From Dugong dugon (Eukaryota > Chordata > Mammalia > Sirenia > Dugongidae), in the NCBI GenBank assembly GCA_030035585.1, contig CM057460.1, positions 130,680,714-130,744,713 of the forward strand: DNA of 64,000 nt, given 5' to 3'. The notes under the pieces are model-generated. The model ran no database searches, was not told the origin of the DNA, and saw only the letters and a list, made by a program, of their open reading frames with translations. The stretch's first letter is position 1; every line of letters starts with the position of its first letter. This document shows positions 1 through 10,540 of this stretch, piece after piece. Both the position numbers and the translations under genes were made by a program.

Positions 1-89
1 TTTAGTTTGTTGCAAGGTAGTCATGGCAAGGCATGCAAGTAAGACCTCAAGACATTCGTTTAGCATTAGAGAATCAGAATTAACAATTA

Positions 90-575
90 AAATGTTAGTT
101 TAAATGTTAGAGACCAGATCTTTAGACTTTAGGCTTTTACCTTTAATGGACGGTCTTGGGGAGAAAACTTGACCACCCTTGAACTCAGGGGAGGTCTCGC
201 ATAGCTAGGGTTTGAGGTCGGCTGTGGCTGAGTTTTCAGACTGAGAGTCAGAGAGACCTTTTGCTTCTGTCCTCTCTGAAAATGAAGAGAATCTATGGGT
301 TTATATACCCTGTGTGCTGCCATGTTCAACTATAATTGGTGTGTTTTATTGCCAGTTAAGGAATTGTTGTATGACATATTTATGTTTTGTTAATTTATAT
401 TATGTTTTATTGCCAACTAGGGAATTGTTGTATGACATATTTATATTCTTGTTTGCTGCATGTTTCAAGGCCAAGTTAATTAAAAATTTATGGGAATTGT
501 TTAGTGATGTATTTATGTTTGGTTAATTTTTAGAGATTTGATTAATGTTAAATTCCGTTATCACAGAGTGCACAG
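90..575 (-). mobile_element. Possible solo LTR (antisense) with internal tandem repeats
   Basis: Read on the minus strand, the part near 310-290 holds a TATA-like box (GTATATAAACCC) followed by a C-rich leader of the kind seen downstream of LTR promoters. Positions 341-535 carry about two and a half diverged tandem units of roughly 65-75 bp, sharing GGAATTGTTGTATGACATAT at 360 and 420; such arrays are common in LTR U3 regions. No clean terminal repeat or target duplication was found, so the boundaries are approximate. It is a fossil in an HSD17B4 intron. It could instead be an unclassified non-LTR repeat. Confidence 0.35.
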
Positions 576-737
576 CCCAATTTCAGAAAGTTATTTATGA
601 TATGCTTCTATTATCTTATTTTCAAGGTTAGAACTTTCTAACAACTTGTAGTTAGAGAGCATTACAGAAATATATGTTTCTAGGTTCAAGAATTCTCTAT
701 TTAGAACTTCACATTCATATTATAAGTGACTTATACA

Positions 738-893
738 TCAAATCTATTGCTTTTGAGTCAATTCTAACTCATAGTGATTCTGTAGAATAGAGTAGAACTG
801 CCACATAGGGTTTCCAAGGAGTGGCTGGTGGATTCGAAATGCTGACCTTTTGGTTAGCAGCCTGAACTGTTATCCACTATACAAGTAGGGCTC
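738..893 (-). mobile_element. AfroSINE (antisense)
   Basis: A tRNA-derived afrotherian SINE in reverse orientation. The tail is seen as GAGTCAATTCTAACTCATAG, the middle as AGTAGAACTGCCACATAGGG and the box-B region as GACCTTTTGGTTAGCAGCC. It is diverged, with many CpG sites lost. Confidence 0.85.
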
Positions 894-1202
894 CAACTTA
901 TATATAAGTGTTTAAAAGTATTATAAAAGCATTATAACAGTGTAAAAGCATTAGAAGCATACATAATAGTGACTTACACATATGCATTTTAAGAACATTA
1001 CGGAATCAGATGTTATTTGAGAGCATACAGAAAATGTACCTAATACTCCTTTAGTAGCCTTTTGTGATTTTTAAGGGATATATCTCAAGACCATCACTGA
1101 TCCCCAAGTTTCCAAATGACATGTTCTCATCAAATAGCTACCCCCCCCATTAAATACTGTAAAGTGTAACTGAAATTTTTATAGACTCTTTCAGAGGCTT
1201 AT

Positions 1203-1362
1203 GTTGTTGTTGTTGTGTAATCGAGTCGATTCCAACTCATAGCAACCCTATATGACAGACTAGAACTGCGCCATAGGGTTTCCAAGGAGTGGCTAGTGGA
1301 TTCGAACCGCTGACCTTTTGGTTAGCAGCCTGAGCTCTTAACCACTATGCCACCAAGCTTAA
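1203..1362 (-). mobile_element. AfroSINE (antisense)
   Basis: Starts with the reversed tail (TTGTTGTTGTTG) and GAGTCGATTCCAACTCATAG. It ends in the reversed tRNA head TTAACCACTATGCCACCAAG. Nearly full length and less diverged than the copy at 738. Confidence 0.88.
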
Positions 1363-1814
1363 GGATTATATAAATGCAGGGCTAAAATCATTCCTAAAAC
1401 TTTAAAAATAAATCCTGCCACTTAAAGAAAATGAATGCAATCTGTTTTTCATTTTTGCAGTAAGATTATCCATGGCCTCACAGGTGACTGCAAAACTCTA
1501 GGTGATGGTGGTGAATGATGACGCTCCCACCTGAGCCATGTGGACCATGACCTGAGCCACTGTAGAACTGGAAGTGCAACTCTTACCCCAAACTTCTGTA
1601 TTCTTGCTAAGAACCTTCCCTTTCTTAGACATCTTCTGTTATTATTAGCACTAGTTATTAGCCTTCCACAAAGAAAAGTTGTATGGCTATACAAGAATCA
1701 TGGCTGTGAAGTAGCACGTAAAAACCCTGGGTGAATGAGAGGGCAGGTGGACAGCTAAGAACCTTCATTAGCTAAGAGATGCTCCTACACTATACACTAC
1801 ATTATACCACTAAG
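1363..1814. other. HSD17B4 intron, no recognised element
   Basis: Apparently single-copy intronic sequence. Short open frames on both strands (about 60-80 codons) show no family resemblance and no splice or codon evidence. Confidence 0.5.
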
Positions 1815-1968
1815 GTGTGTTTGGTCCAGTTGGTTAAGAGCTACGGCTGTTAACCAAAAACTTGACAGTTTGAATCCATCGGCCACTGCTTGGAAACCCT
1901 ATCGGACAGTTCTACTCCGTCCTATAGGGTTGCTATGAGTCAGAATTGACAACAGCAACAGGGAGTGG
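1815..1968 (+). mobile_element. AfroSINE (sense)
   Basis: Head CCAGTTGGTTAAGAGCTACG, middle GGAAACCCTATCGGACAGTT and tail GGGTTGCTATGAGTCAGAAT. The 5' end has decayed. Confidence 0.85.
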
Positions 1969-2647
1969 GCTTTTAGGCTTACTTGTGAAGAACAGTTTTT
2001 TTTTTTTTTTTTTTGTGAGGGATTAAAACCATTCATGTTAAATCTGGTGAATGCCAGAGGTTTGCTTTTCTTGAGTCTTTCCTTTCCCTTCCCTCTTTCT
2101 TTCTGTCTTTTATACAGATAATAAATGAAAACACATACTATTAAGTGCCAGTGAGAACACAGGGCCCTTGCTTTTCATGCTACACTTCTAGTACCTCATA
2201 TATTGCCTGACACCCATAGTAGAAACTCAACAATGAAGTGAGTGAATGAAGTACACAAAGCAAAAGGTCCCCTTCTTCTCACCTTCCCCCCTGCCCCCAA
2301 AAGCAACAATTATCTTCAAGTTCTTTATTTTAGTTTACTTGGCAAAGTCCTTTTCTGTATAAAGTTGGAGTGATTTAAGTTTCTTTTTGGAGCAGGGCCT
2401 AGCTAAGCAGAATGTAGTTAAGCACTCTGGGTCTTCATATGCGTGTGTAGCTTTTCCTTGACCTTAGACTGAAAGTTCCTTGCCTACTCTTAAGGAGGGC
2501 AATGTGATTGTAGCTCCTTCACTCTAGCAAGAGAAAGCATGTTCATGAGGCTGAAGCTGGAAGAGTGGAATTGGGCTTCCTGGATGACTGGCCTCATCAT
2601 CATATATGAGGAAGTTAAAACTTTTTCTAGAATATAATTTTGGCATA

Positions 2648-2850
2648 CCCATACCCATTGCCGTAGAGTCCATTTTGACTCACAGCAGCTGTATAAGACA
2701 GAGTAGGACTGCCCCATAGGGTTTCCAAGGCTGTAAATCTTTATGGTAGCCCACTGCCACATCTTTCTATGATGGAGCAGCTGGTGGGTTCAAACCGCTG
2801 ACCTTTCAGTTAGTAGCTGGGCGCTTAACCACTGAGCCTCTAGGGCTCCT
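2648..2850 (-). mobile_element. AfroSINE, long variant (antisense)
   Basis: Carries the extra segment of about 45 bp of the long AfroSINE type (AAGGCTGTAAATCTTTATGG ... GCCACATCTTTCT). It is flanked by a 13-bp target duplication, TAATTTTGGCATA (2635-2647) and TAACTTTGGCATA (2851-2863), with one mismatch. Confidence 0.88.
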
Positions 2851-2863
2851 TAACTTTGGCATA

Positions 2864-3618
2864 AAACTCTATAAATGTTATATATAAAGGATTGAAGGTA
2901 AAATTTTAATAGTTTTCCCAGCTGCCCAGCTATTTTGTTACATACAAAAACAGGCAGCAGACTAGTCCCTGTTTCTGGGATCCTTAGTCTTTCTGTTAGA
3001 AACAGTGTGCCAAAGAAAAAGAAGCTTATTTTAATGTTTATTCACAACAGTTAGGGCAGTACATATTTTACAAATAAATTTCAGTGGCTAGCAAACCAAT
3101 TAGAATATTTTTCAAATTGATTTTGGCTACTTTGCTACCCACGTGATGAAACCTTTGATGAATTCAGGTATTTGAAAAGTGACTAGGTTAAAAGTCATTG
3201 TGTATTCTCTCCACTCAACCCAACTAACGTGCAACTATTTTAAAGCTTGATTTTCCTCCTTTGTTGACTGTAGCGTTTTCATTTGAATGTAAAGACCTTA
3301 ACCATGTAACATAACTTGGCTTAACTTCCTTATATTTTTCTATATTAATTCACATTTGAAATATCTTTTGTATAAATTTTTTATTGAGAAAGAACCATTA
3401 TTGATTTGACTACTTTGAAGAACTTCTTTATAAAAATGACAGCTTGACAAATAAAGGATCTTCTGAATTTTTCTAAATGACAGATTATGTATAAACTATA
3501 GGTAGACTAAGTACTATATTAATTTGGAAAGTATTTTTTCTGCATTTTGTTTAGTCTGTTTTATCCTCATGTCGTGAAGGAAAAATGATACATACTGGTT
3601 TCTTCCTATTTTTCTCAG
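2864..3618. other. HSD17B4 intron upstream of the penultimate exon
   Basis: AT-rich intronic DNA. A short match to an hAT-Charlie element lies near 2945-2975 (AAAAACAGGCAGCAGACTAG). The polypyrimidine tract and acceptor TTTTTCTCAG end at 3618. No other exon is recognised. Confidence 0.5.
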
Positions 3619-3746
3619 CCATTGATCTAAAAAATGGTTCTGGAAAAACGTATCAAGGCCCTGCAAAAGGCTCTGCTGATATAACCATCATAATTTCAGA
3701 TGAAGATTTCATGCAGGTGGTCCTGGGCAAGCTTGACCCTCAAAAG
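3619..3746 (+). CDS. HSD17B4: HSD17B4 penultimate coding exon (SCP2-like domain)
   Basis: HSD17B4 (multifunctional enzyme type 2, D-bifunctional protein) carries out the hydratase-2 and (3R)-hydroxyacyl-CoA dehydrogenase steps of peroxisomal beta-oxidation of very-long-chain and branched acyl-CoAs and bile-acid intermediates. This 128-bp exon follows acceptor TTTTTCTCAG and ends at donor AAG|GTAATA. It begins with CC, the last two bases of a split Thr codon, then encodes 42 residues starting [17 protein letters not shown] and ending [10 protein letters not shown]. That matches the C-terminal SCP2-like domain of mammalian HSD17B4 (recalled human: TIDLKSGSGKVYQGPAKG). The related SCP2 and HSDL2 domains fit clearly worse. 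The frame is open and intron phases are 1 (before) and 0 (after). Upstream exons lie outside the window. Confidence 0.96.
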
Positions 3747-3868
3747 GTAATATTCGCAAAATAATCATTTATTCATCATTATTGCTTCCTATTTGATAAT
3801 TGCACATTTTGAACTGACTCTAAAATTCTGATTTATGAGACAGATTCCTCCTTATTTATAAAAAGATA

Positions 3869-4076
3869 CGAACCAAACCAAACCCATTTTTCTCGTGTTG
3901 ATTCCTAATCGTAGTGACCCTATAGGACAGAGTAGAACTGCCCCATAGGGTTTCTAAGGTTGTAATCTTCATGGAAGCAGATTGCCACATCTTTCTCCTG
4001 CAGAGTGGCTAGTGGGTTCAAACCGCCAACCTTTAGGTTAGCAGCTGAGCACTTAACCACTGCACCACCAGGTTCA
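3869..4076 (-). mobile_element. AfroSINE, long variant (antisense)
   Basis: Reversed tail ACCAAACCAAACCCATTTT, then CCCTATAGGACAGAGTAGAA, the long-type insert (TCATGGAAGCAGATTGCCAC) and the reversed head CACTTAACCACTGCACCACC. It lies 120 bp downstream of the HSD17B4 exon. Confidence 0.9.
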
Positions 4077-4282
4077 TTGAAGAAGACACAGTTGGTACCA
4101 ATATTCTGGTTGTCAGATAATGTACTTTTTTAATGGCGTTTCAGCTGATGCTGAAAATGGAGTTTTTGGTTGAAATTCTTCTTTGACTACAGCAAAGCAA
4201 TATAAAACCCACATCTAGACTTTTTAATGTATTATGTCAGTAGTTCATAGGTGAAAAACCATATGGTATTTGCATAAACAGA

Positions 4283-4665
4283 CAAAACCAAACCTGTTGA
4301 CATCAAGTTGATTCCAACTTGTGGAGACCCCATGTGTTACAGAGTAGAACTGCTTTTGGTGTAATCATTACAGAAGCAGTTTTCGAGGCCTTCTTCCATG
4401 GAGCCACGGGGTGGTTTTGAATAGCCAACCTTTAGGTTAGTAACCAAAAAAAAAAAAACCCAAATCTGTTGTTGTTAAGTAGATTCCAACTCATAGCGAC
4501 CCTATAGGACAGAGTAGAACTGTCACATAGGGTTTCCATGGAGCAGCTGCTGGATTTGAACTGCCAACCTTTTGGTTAAGAGCCGAGCTCTTAACCACTG
4601 TGCCACAAGGGCTCCTCTTTAGGTTAGTAGCCGATTGCAAACTGCTTGGGCCCTGGGCCCTGTAT
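4283..4665 (-). mobile_element. AfroSINE interrupted by a second AfroSINE
   Basis: The outer SINE is seen as 4283-4442 and 4630-about 4665. It is strongly diverged (TTGACATCAAGTTGATTCC; AGCCAACCTTTAGGTTAGTA). The younger copy at 4443-4616 interrupts it in the box-B region. Confidence 0.8.
4443..4616 (-). mobile_element. AfroSINE nested in an older AfroSINE
   Basis: A complete antisense copy from its A-rich tail (4445-4456) to GGGCTCC. It is flanked by a perfect 13-bp duplication CTTTAGGTTAGTA at 4430-4442 and 4617-4629, so this is a real insertion into the older SINE. Confidence 0.93.
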
Positions 4666-4754
4666 ATTAATAAATACCTAATAAAATTAAACATTCATTT
4701 CTAATATATAAAATTAAGGATTTATAGAAAACTGGAAATGGAAGGATATTTTAA

Positions 4755-5265
4755 CATAATGCAAGTGTCTTAATTTATGGTGAAACATTTAGAAATATTT
4801 CAGTGGAAAATCATAATTAAAACAAGAGGTCCCTCTCTGACCATTGTTAATATTGTTCTGGAACTTTTGGCCAATCCACAAACATACAAAATTGAAGTAA
4901 CAGATGTAGCAATTAGATTAGAGAAGAAAAATTTGATATTTTCAAATCATATGATTATATAGCTAGAAATCCCAAGAGAATCAACTGGTAATTTCTTAGA
5001 ATGAAGAAGTTCAAAGAAGTGGTTGAATGTACAGTAATTATCCAAAAATAGCTTTCATCTAGCAGCAAATCAGAAAATATAATTGAAAAAATATTTTTAT
5101 TTATAGTAACAACCGAAACTGCAAAATATCAGTGACTACCTTGACAGTAAAAGCACAGTGCTTATTTGAAGAAAACTATATAATTTTATAAGGAACAGAA
5201 ACTGTTTGAATGAACAAGGAAGTGCACTATTTTCTACGATAGGAAGACTAATTTAAAAAGGATTA
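4755..5265 (+). mobile_element. Old L1 ORF2 fragment
   Basis: A degraded L1 reverse-transcriptase stretch. Near 4845-4945 it resembles the sequence around the RT core (ATTGTTCTGGAACTTTTGGCC; AGCAATTAGATTAGAGAAGA), followed by ATATAGCTAGAAATCCCAAGAGAATC. Many breaks and no usable frame; probably an ancient L1M subfamily. Confidence 0.7.
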
Positions 5266-5271
5266 TGAAGT

Positions 5272-5485
5272 AGTATACGGGTTAAGAATATGGTCTTTGG
5301 CATCAGAAAAATCTGAGTTTGAATCCTGGCCCTATCATTTAATCTCTAAGCCTCACATCTCTCATTTGTTAAATGAATATAATAATAGTAATGATCTCAA
5401 AGGATGGGAACTAAATCAGAGAATATTTATAAAGAACTTAGAATAGTGCTTGGTGCAGAGTGAGGCCTTGGTTGATTTCTTTCCA
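5272..5485 (+). mobile_element. MIR SINE
   Basis: A MIR-like tRNA head (GGGTTAAGAATATGGTCTTTGG; GAGTTTGAATCCTGGCCCT). The core and tail follow (TCATTTGTTAAATGAATATAATAATAGTAATG; TTAGAATAGTGCTTGGTGC). Confidence 0.85.
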
Positions 5486-6105
5486 GGAATTTGTTTAGTA
5501 CCCACTCTGAGTCAGGAATTGTTCTAGGTGTTAGATGAACAAGACAATGCCCCTGATGTTGTGGACTTTAGTTTTAGAGGGGCTGATGGAAAAGAAATAT
5601 AATTTCAGGTTTGAAGAAAAATAAAGCATAGGAATGGGTAGAATAGGGATTGGCAAACTTTTATATAAAAACAGGCAGCAGACTAGATTTTTATCCATGG
5701 GCTGTTGTTTGCCAACCCCTAGCTTAAAGTGTAATGGGTGGGAGAACTGTTTTAGATGGAGTTGTCAGAAGACACCTGATAGAGACCTGAACAAAGTGAA
5801 AGAATGAGCCATGTGGCTAAGGAAACCACTAATGCAAAGGTCTGAGGCAAGACTCTTGGCTTAATGGAGTACTGTAACAGTGAAGAGGCCAGTAAGGCAA
5901 GTAAAATGAACAGTGGGGAGAGTGGTAGGAGCTGGGATGAGACAAGTGGACAGGGGTTGTATCACACAGGACCCATAGTTCTTGGCGAGGAGTTTAGATC
6001 TCATTGAGTGTGATAGGAAGCTCTCAAATTATGGAATGGCAGCATTTGATTTATAAAGGTAATTCTGGCCACTGAATAGAAAATTGACTTTGGTGCAGAG
6101 AATGG
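5486..6105 (-). mobile_element. L2 fragment with hAT insertion
   Basis: Resembles the reversed 3' part of L2 (GAACAAGACAATGCCCCTGATG; AATGCAAAGGTCTGAGGCAAGAC; GAGAGTGGTAGGAGCTGGGATGAG). It is interrupted near 5645-5725 by a short hAT-Charlie type element with ends GGGATTGGCAAACTT and GTTTGCCAACCCCTA. Confidence 0.6.
5645..5725. mobile_element. hAT-Charlie (MER1-type) nonautonomous DNA transposon, internally deleted
   Basis: Terminal inverted repeats GGGATTGGCAAACTT / GTTTGCCAACCCCTA and the internal motif AAAAACAGGCAGCAGACTAG are typical of MER1-type elements. At about 80 bp it is much shorter than the family's usual 200-340 bp, so most of the interior is lost. Confidence 0.7.
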
Positions 6106-6159
6106 ATAATCAAGATGTCTTTTCTAGATATGTTATATCTGAGATGCCTATATTAAAGG

Positions 6160-6318
6160 GAGACCTCGTAGCACAGTGGTTAAGAGATCAGCTGCTAACC
6201 AAAAGGTAGGCAGTTCCAATCCACCAGCTGCTCCTTGGAAATCCGGTGGGGCAGTTCTACTCTGCTGTGAGCCGCTATGAGTTGGAATCGACTCGACGGC
6301 AGTGGCTTTGGGTTTTTT
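6160..6318 (+). mobile_element. AfroSINE (sense)
   Basis: Nearly full length: AGCACAGTGGTTAAGAGATC, CAGCTGCTAACCAAAAGGTA, GGAATCGACTCGACGGCAGT and a T-rich tail. Intact CpG sites in the tail suggest a relatively young copy. Confidence 0.9.
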
Positions 6319-7770
6319 TTTATACATAAAGATTAAGTGTAGGGTTAGGGAAGCATTTATGTAATTGCTAGGAATATAGACCTTTGGGGGGGGGTGAATG
6401 GATTATTCAGTGAGTGGTACTAAGACAGTTACATATAACTATTTAAGAAATGATAGTACTTTACTTCATTCCACATGCCAAAGTTGAAACCATGTAGAAT
6501 ATAATTACATGTAAAAAAATAAAAGAGGCAAAAACTTGATGAAAACCTAGGTGTATATTATTATTAATGGTAATTCTTAAAGAAATCCTAATTAATATCA
6601 GGGCTTTTCTAAACTCATTTGACTCTCTTACCTTCTTCCCCACCTTCATGTTATCTATCATCATTATTATTCTGTTCAAAGACCTTAACTCCTAGTGTAC
6701 AGTCTTTCTCTGCCACCAACTCTTGCCAATAGACTTAGTGGTTTCTTTCAAGATTCATAAAAATGATTTCTCCAAGAAAGTGGACTCTTAGTTTATTGAT
6801 CTCACTTCTAATTATCTTTTACTCCATTCCATGCCAGCTTTAGTCCTTATTAGCAGCATAAAAGTACAGCTCAATATCTGTTTTAAAACATTGTGTTTTT
6901 CCTAACACCATCACCTACAATTCCATTAACTTGTTATGTAATTCCTACTACTACAATTAAACTTCATTGAGGCTGTAGTTTATTGACACTACCCCTTTTT
7001 ATTCATCGGCTCCCTTCTGTCTTTTCTTCTCATTCAGCTTAGATTCCATGGACCATCTTCATAATATCTCCCTTGAAAATACCTTCAACTCCCTTATCTC
7101 TCTCTCATATTACTTGCCTAGAAAACCTCACCCTGTTTTAACCCCACTTTCCACCATCTTTGCATCTGCATCTGAATAGATAAAGATGGCAGGAGAAAAG
7201 TTATACAGTCAAACTGGCTTTCCTTGAAGTTTTTGATCACGAATCTCAAATAGTCTCTAAGCACTGTCTAGAAATCGTATAGTTTTCCACTAAGCTTCCG
7301 TTCTTGTTGTCTGAGGTAATTATTTCATACTTGTTTCCTTAAAACTCCCACACCCTTATTTTTCCTTCATTTTTAACTAATGACCTTTATGCTTCACTGA
7401 AAGGACCAAAAAGAAAAAAAAAAAGAAAAAAAAAAATTCAGATAAGAACTTGCACCTTCCCATCACCAGATCTAGTCTACCAACATCTGTGTCTGTCTTC
7501 TCTTTCTTGTGTCCTGTTACATTGAAGGAAGTCTCCCTCTTCCTGTGAAAGACTAGTCTCTTCACTTCTGTTCCAGATATCATCTACTCAAGGTCATTGC
7601 TGCTGCTTTCTTCCTTTTCTGCATCAGTATCTCCCATTCTACTAGATAATTCCCCACAGTATACAAGTAAGTTAACATCTTGTGTTTAAAACAAATACCT
7701 TGCTTTGACAGCGGATCCCTATCAAACGTATATCATTTCGCTATTCCTTTTCACAAAGAATTGTCTAAGC

Positions 7771-8374
7771 CAGTTGCTGTCCAACAGAAATATAGTGTGG
7801 GCTACATATGTAATTAAAAAAGTTAAACAGAAACAGGTGAAATTAATTTTAATAATATATTTTATTTAACCCAATACACTCTCTCCTCACTTACCGAGAT
7901 GGTTAAGTTCCAAAGAGCAGGTCTTTATGTGAGATCAGTGTTATGTGAAAATGGAGGATGACCACATCAGATTACAAAATGGAGGATGACTATACTGTTA
8001 CATAACTGCCAAACCGCTGAGAATCATGGCCTTGCCAGGCTGACACATAAACTTAATCATCAAAGCCGGTGTTACTCTCGCCTCGCACCTTGGCATTCAT
8101 TTCTGCCAGACGTACATCGTTAATGTGCAAAATAGATAGTACATTTTTTGCTCTTGACATAAATAAGAAATATTGGAGAATGAGATAGTTGATAAGTGTG
8201 GAGAAAGTGTATATTCAAATATTATCATTTTAACATGTAAGCAACATAAAAATTAATATTTTATATCTGTTTTTCAGAATCCAGTGTATATTTTATACTT
8301 ATACAGTGCGTTTCAGATGGAACTAGCCACATTTCAAGCCACATGTGCTAGTGGGTAATTTATTGGGCAGCAAG
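7771..8374. mobile_element. hAT-Charlie (MER1-type) element split by a MITE
   Basis: Left part 7771-7876 starts CAGTTGCTGTCCAACAGAAA and contains ACAGGTGAAATTAATTTTAA. Right part 8210-8374 contains AAATATTATCATTTTAACATG and ends GGGCAGCAAG. Diverged 8-bp flanks GTCTAAGC (7763-7770) and GTTTAAAC (8375-8382) agree at 6 of 8. No coding capacity. Confidence 0.75.
7877..8209. mobile_element. TA-flanked MITE with CACT termini (TcMar-like)
   Basis: A 333-bp element with imperfect terminal inverted repeats, CACTCTCTCCTCACTTACC on the left and CACTTTCTCCACACTTATC on the reversed right end. It is flanked by TA at 7875-7876 and 8210-8211. Removing it restores a continuous hAT sequence. It holds a short direct repeat, AAAATGGAGGATGAC, near 7949 and 7976. 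No transposase frame. Placement in the Tc1/mariner superfamily rests on the TA duplication. Confidence 0.7.
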
Positions 8375-8738
8375 GTTTAAACATTCTGTCTTGTCTTTGC
8401 TCTTCTGGTCTCTCTTATCTGGCTTCCACTTGTATCACTCCATTGATAACTGTTCTTGTATCACTCCATTGATAACTGTCTTTCAGTAGCAGTCAACTAG
8501 GTTAACACCAACTTCTTGAAATGTTTTCATCTTTTGGCTTTCATAACACTATATTCTCTTGTTTTGCTTTTTTCACCTCTGACCATCCCCAGTCTCCCTT
8601 GGTGTCTTTTCCTATTCCCAACCATTAAATTTTGGTTCTCCTCTTGGTTTATTTTAGGGCCCTCCTCTATATAAACACTCTTTTCCTGAAATGAATTAAT
8701 TCATCCAATGATATTTAAAGCCATCTGTATGTTGACAA

Positions 8739-8935
8739 AGGAGCCCTGGTGGCAGAATGGTTAAGCTATTGGCTGCCAACCAAAAGGTCGGTGATTATTT
8801 AAACTCACCATTCGCTTTGCGGGGAAAAGACCTGGCAATCTGCTCCTGTAAAGATTACAGCCTAGGAAACTCTACTCTATCTTATGGGGTGGCTGTGAGT
8901 TGAAATCCACTCAATGACACACAACAACAACAACA
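8739..8935 (+). mobile_element. AfroSINE, long variant (sense)
   Basis: Begins GGAGCCCTGGTGGCAGAATG, includes the long-type insert (TCTGCTCCTGTAAAGATTAC) and ends in (CAA)n. Perfect 11-bp target duplication TATGTTGACAA at 8728-8738 and 8936-8946. Confidence 0.93.
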
Positions 8936-10039
8936 TATGTTGACAACTCACAGGTTTCAGTGTGTTATTCCATCATCTTCTCTGAGCTCCATAGTCACAG
9001 AACAGCTTTCTGCCTGACTTCACTGATTGGATGTCTCATGGCATCTCAGACTTACTATGTGCAATATAGAGTTCTTGGTTTATTTTTCTCCCCTAGTCTT
9101 TTCCTTTCTAGTAAATGGCATTATCATCTATCTACCCAAATTAATAAACCTAGAAATGTAAGAATTGTCTTAGATTCCTTCTGTGTCTCTAAATACATTT
9201 CATTCTTAAGTCTTGCCTGATCTTTTTCCAAAATGTATCTTGAATCAATTTTCTTCTCTTCATCTATAGGGATATCACCATGATCCAAGCCTCCATCATC
9301 TCTCACTTGGCTTAATAATACAACAGCTTCCAGACTAGTCTTACTGCTTCTAGTCTTGCCTCTCCATCCAATCTGTTCTCTACTCAGGAGCCAGAGTAAT
9401 CCTTTAAAAATGTAAATGAGACTACAGGGCATTCCACCTAATAAAAAAGACTCCAAGGATATATTGTTTTGTACCTAGATAAAATCTGAACTGCTTATTA
9501 CCATGTCCTGTATCTCTTGCACGTCTTTCTGTCTTTATCCCACACCAGTCTCCCCATTACTTATAATGCTTGTTTCAGTTACATTGTCTTTCAGTTCCTT
9601 CCTATCAACTTTTACCTCTTCAGTGGGTATACCATTGTCTTTTCTATCTTCCTGGACTGTTCTTGCTCCTGCTATTTCTGTGGCTGTCTTCATTTCATTC
9701 TTCATGCTGCCTTAGAGGAGGCATTTTGTAGCCATTTCATATAAAGTAATTCTTTCCTGTTATACTCTCTTGGGGCACCCTATTTTCTACTTTATACTAT
9801 TTGTGACAGACTTTAATTATTTATTTACATTTTATTTTTAACTCCCCTACTTTAACGTTCACTCCATGAGAACAGGAACAGTTATCGATTGCAAGTGCCT
9901 AGAATATTGCCTAGTATGCAGTAGACAATTAATAGTTGCTGAGTAGATTAAAGCAAAGAAGGAAATAAGGAGCATTAACTCAATAGCAATGGGTTAGGCT
10001 ATGTAGAAAATAGAAACTTCTGCATGTCAGACTTCATAA

Positions 10040-10540
10040 AATATTCCCCTAATCCTGGGGAAAAAAAAAAGGAAAATGATAATAGACAATATGTTAGTAA
10101 TAACATAAAAAATTCTACAAAGCATTAAAACCTTATTAGAAAAGGTGGGCAAAAGATATTAACCAATACTTAATGAAAGAAATACAAATGACTGACACAG
10201 AAAAGAAAAACTATTTTTCCAGCATCCAAAAAAAAGCAAATTAAAGCATATCATTGTTGCCTCAAATTTTCAAAGATTAAGAAAATAGTATTGTTAAGGT
10301 TACTGTAAGAGAATTCACATGCTGCTGGTGGGAATATAAAATTGGTATAGTCTTTCTAGAAAGCACTGTGGCAGAGGTTACCAGACTTGCCTTGTTCATG
10401 GCACCCTTATAATCTCAGCACTTTTTGCGTGGCACTCCTAGACAAAAAGAAATACCTAATAGTTCTGTTTATTAAATAGTTAGGTCCAAACAAGAGTAGC
10501 TTTTCGAGTTGTGTTGAATAGATGATGCTGTATATCTTTC
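10040..10540 (+). mobile_element. Old L1 ORF2 3' fragment
   Basis: Degraded L1M-like sequence including CTGCTGGTGGGAATATAAAATTGGTATAGTC near 10320, the ORF2 C-terminal HCWWE-type segment. No open frame. L1-1 inserted just downstream. Confidence 0.7.

Larger units (their letters stand above)
6850..9955 (+). mobile_element. Long L2 LINE fragment carrying later insertions
   Basis: Scattered similarity to the L2 3' region in sense orientation. Examples are the pyrimidine-rich segment at 7455-7640, CCAAGCCTCCATCATCTCTC at 9285, and the L2-like end near 9860-9940 (CTCCATGAGAACAGGAACAG ... GCCTAGAATATTGCCTAG). It is interrupted by the hAT element at 7771-8374 and the SINE at 8739-8935. A 26-bp tandem duplication (CTTGTATCACTCCATTGATA) occurs at 8430-8482. 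The 5' limit is uncertain. Confidence 0.6.

Noticed and set aside
3619-3746. Exon of SCP2 or HSDL2 instead of HSD17B4
   Set aside because: [23 protein letters not shown] and the terminal KDYAKL are specific to HSD17B4; the SCP2 and HSDL2 domains differ at these sites.
7377-7583. A 68-codon minus-strand frame with a poly-Phe run
   Set aside because: The run comes from an A-rich microsatellite inside an L2-like region; there is no support for coding.
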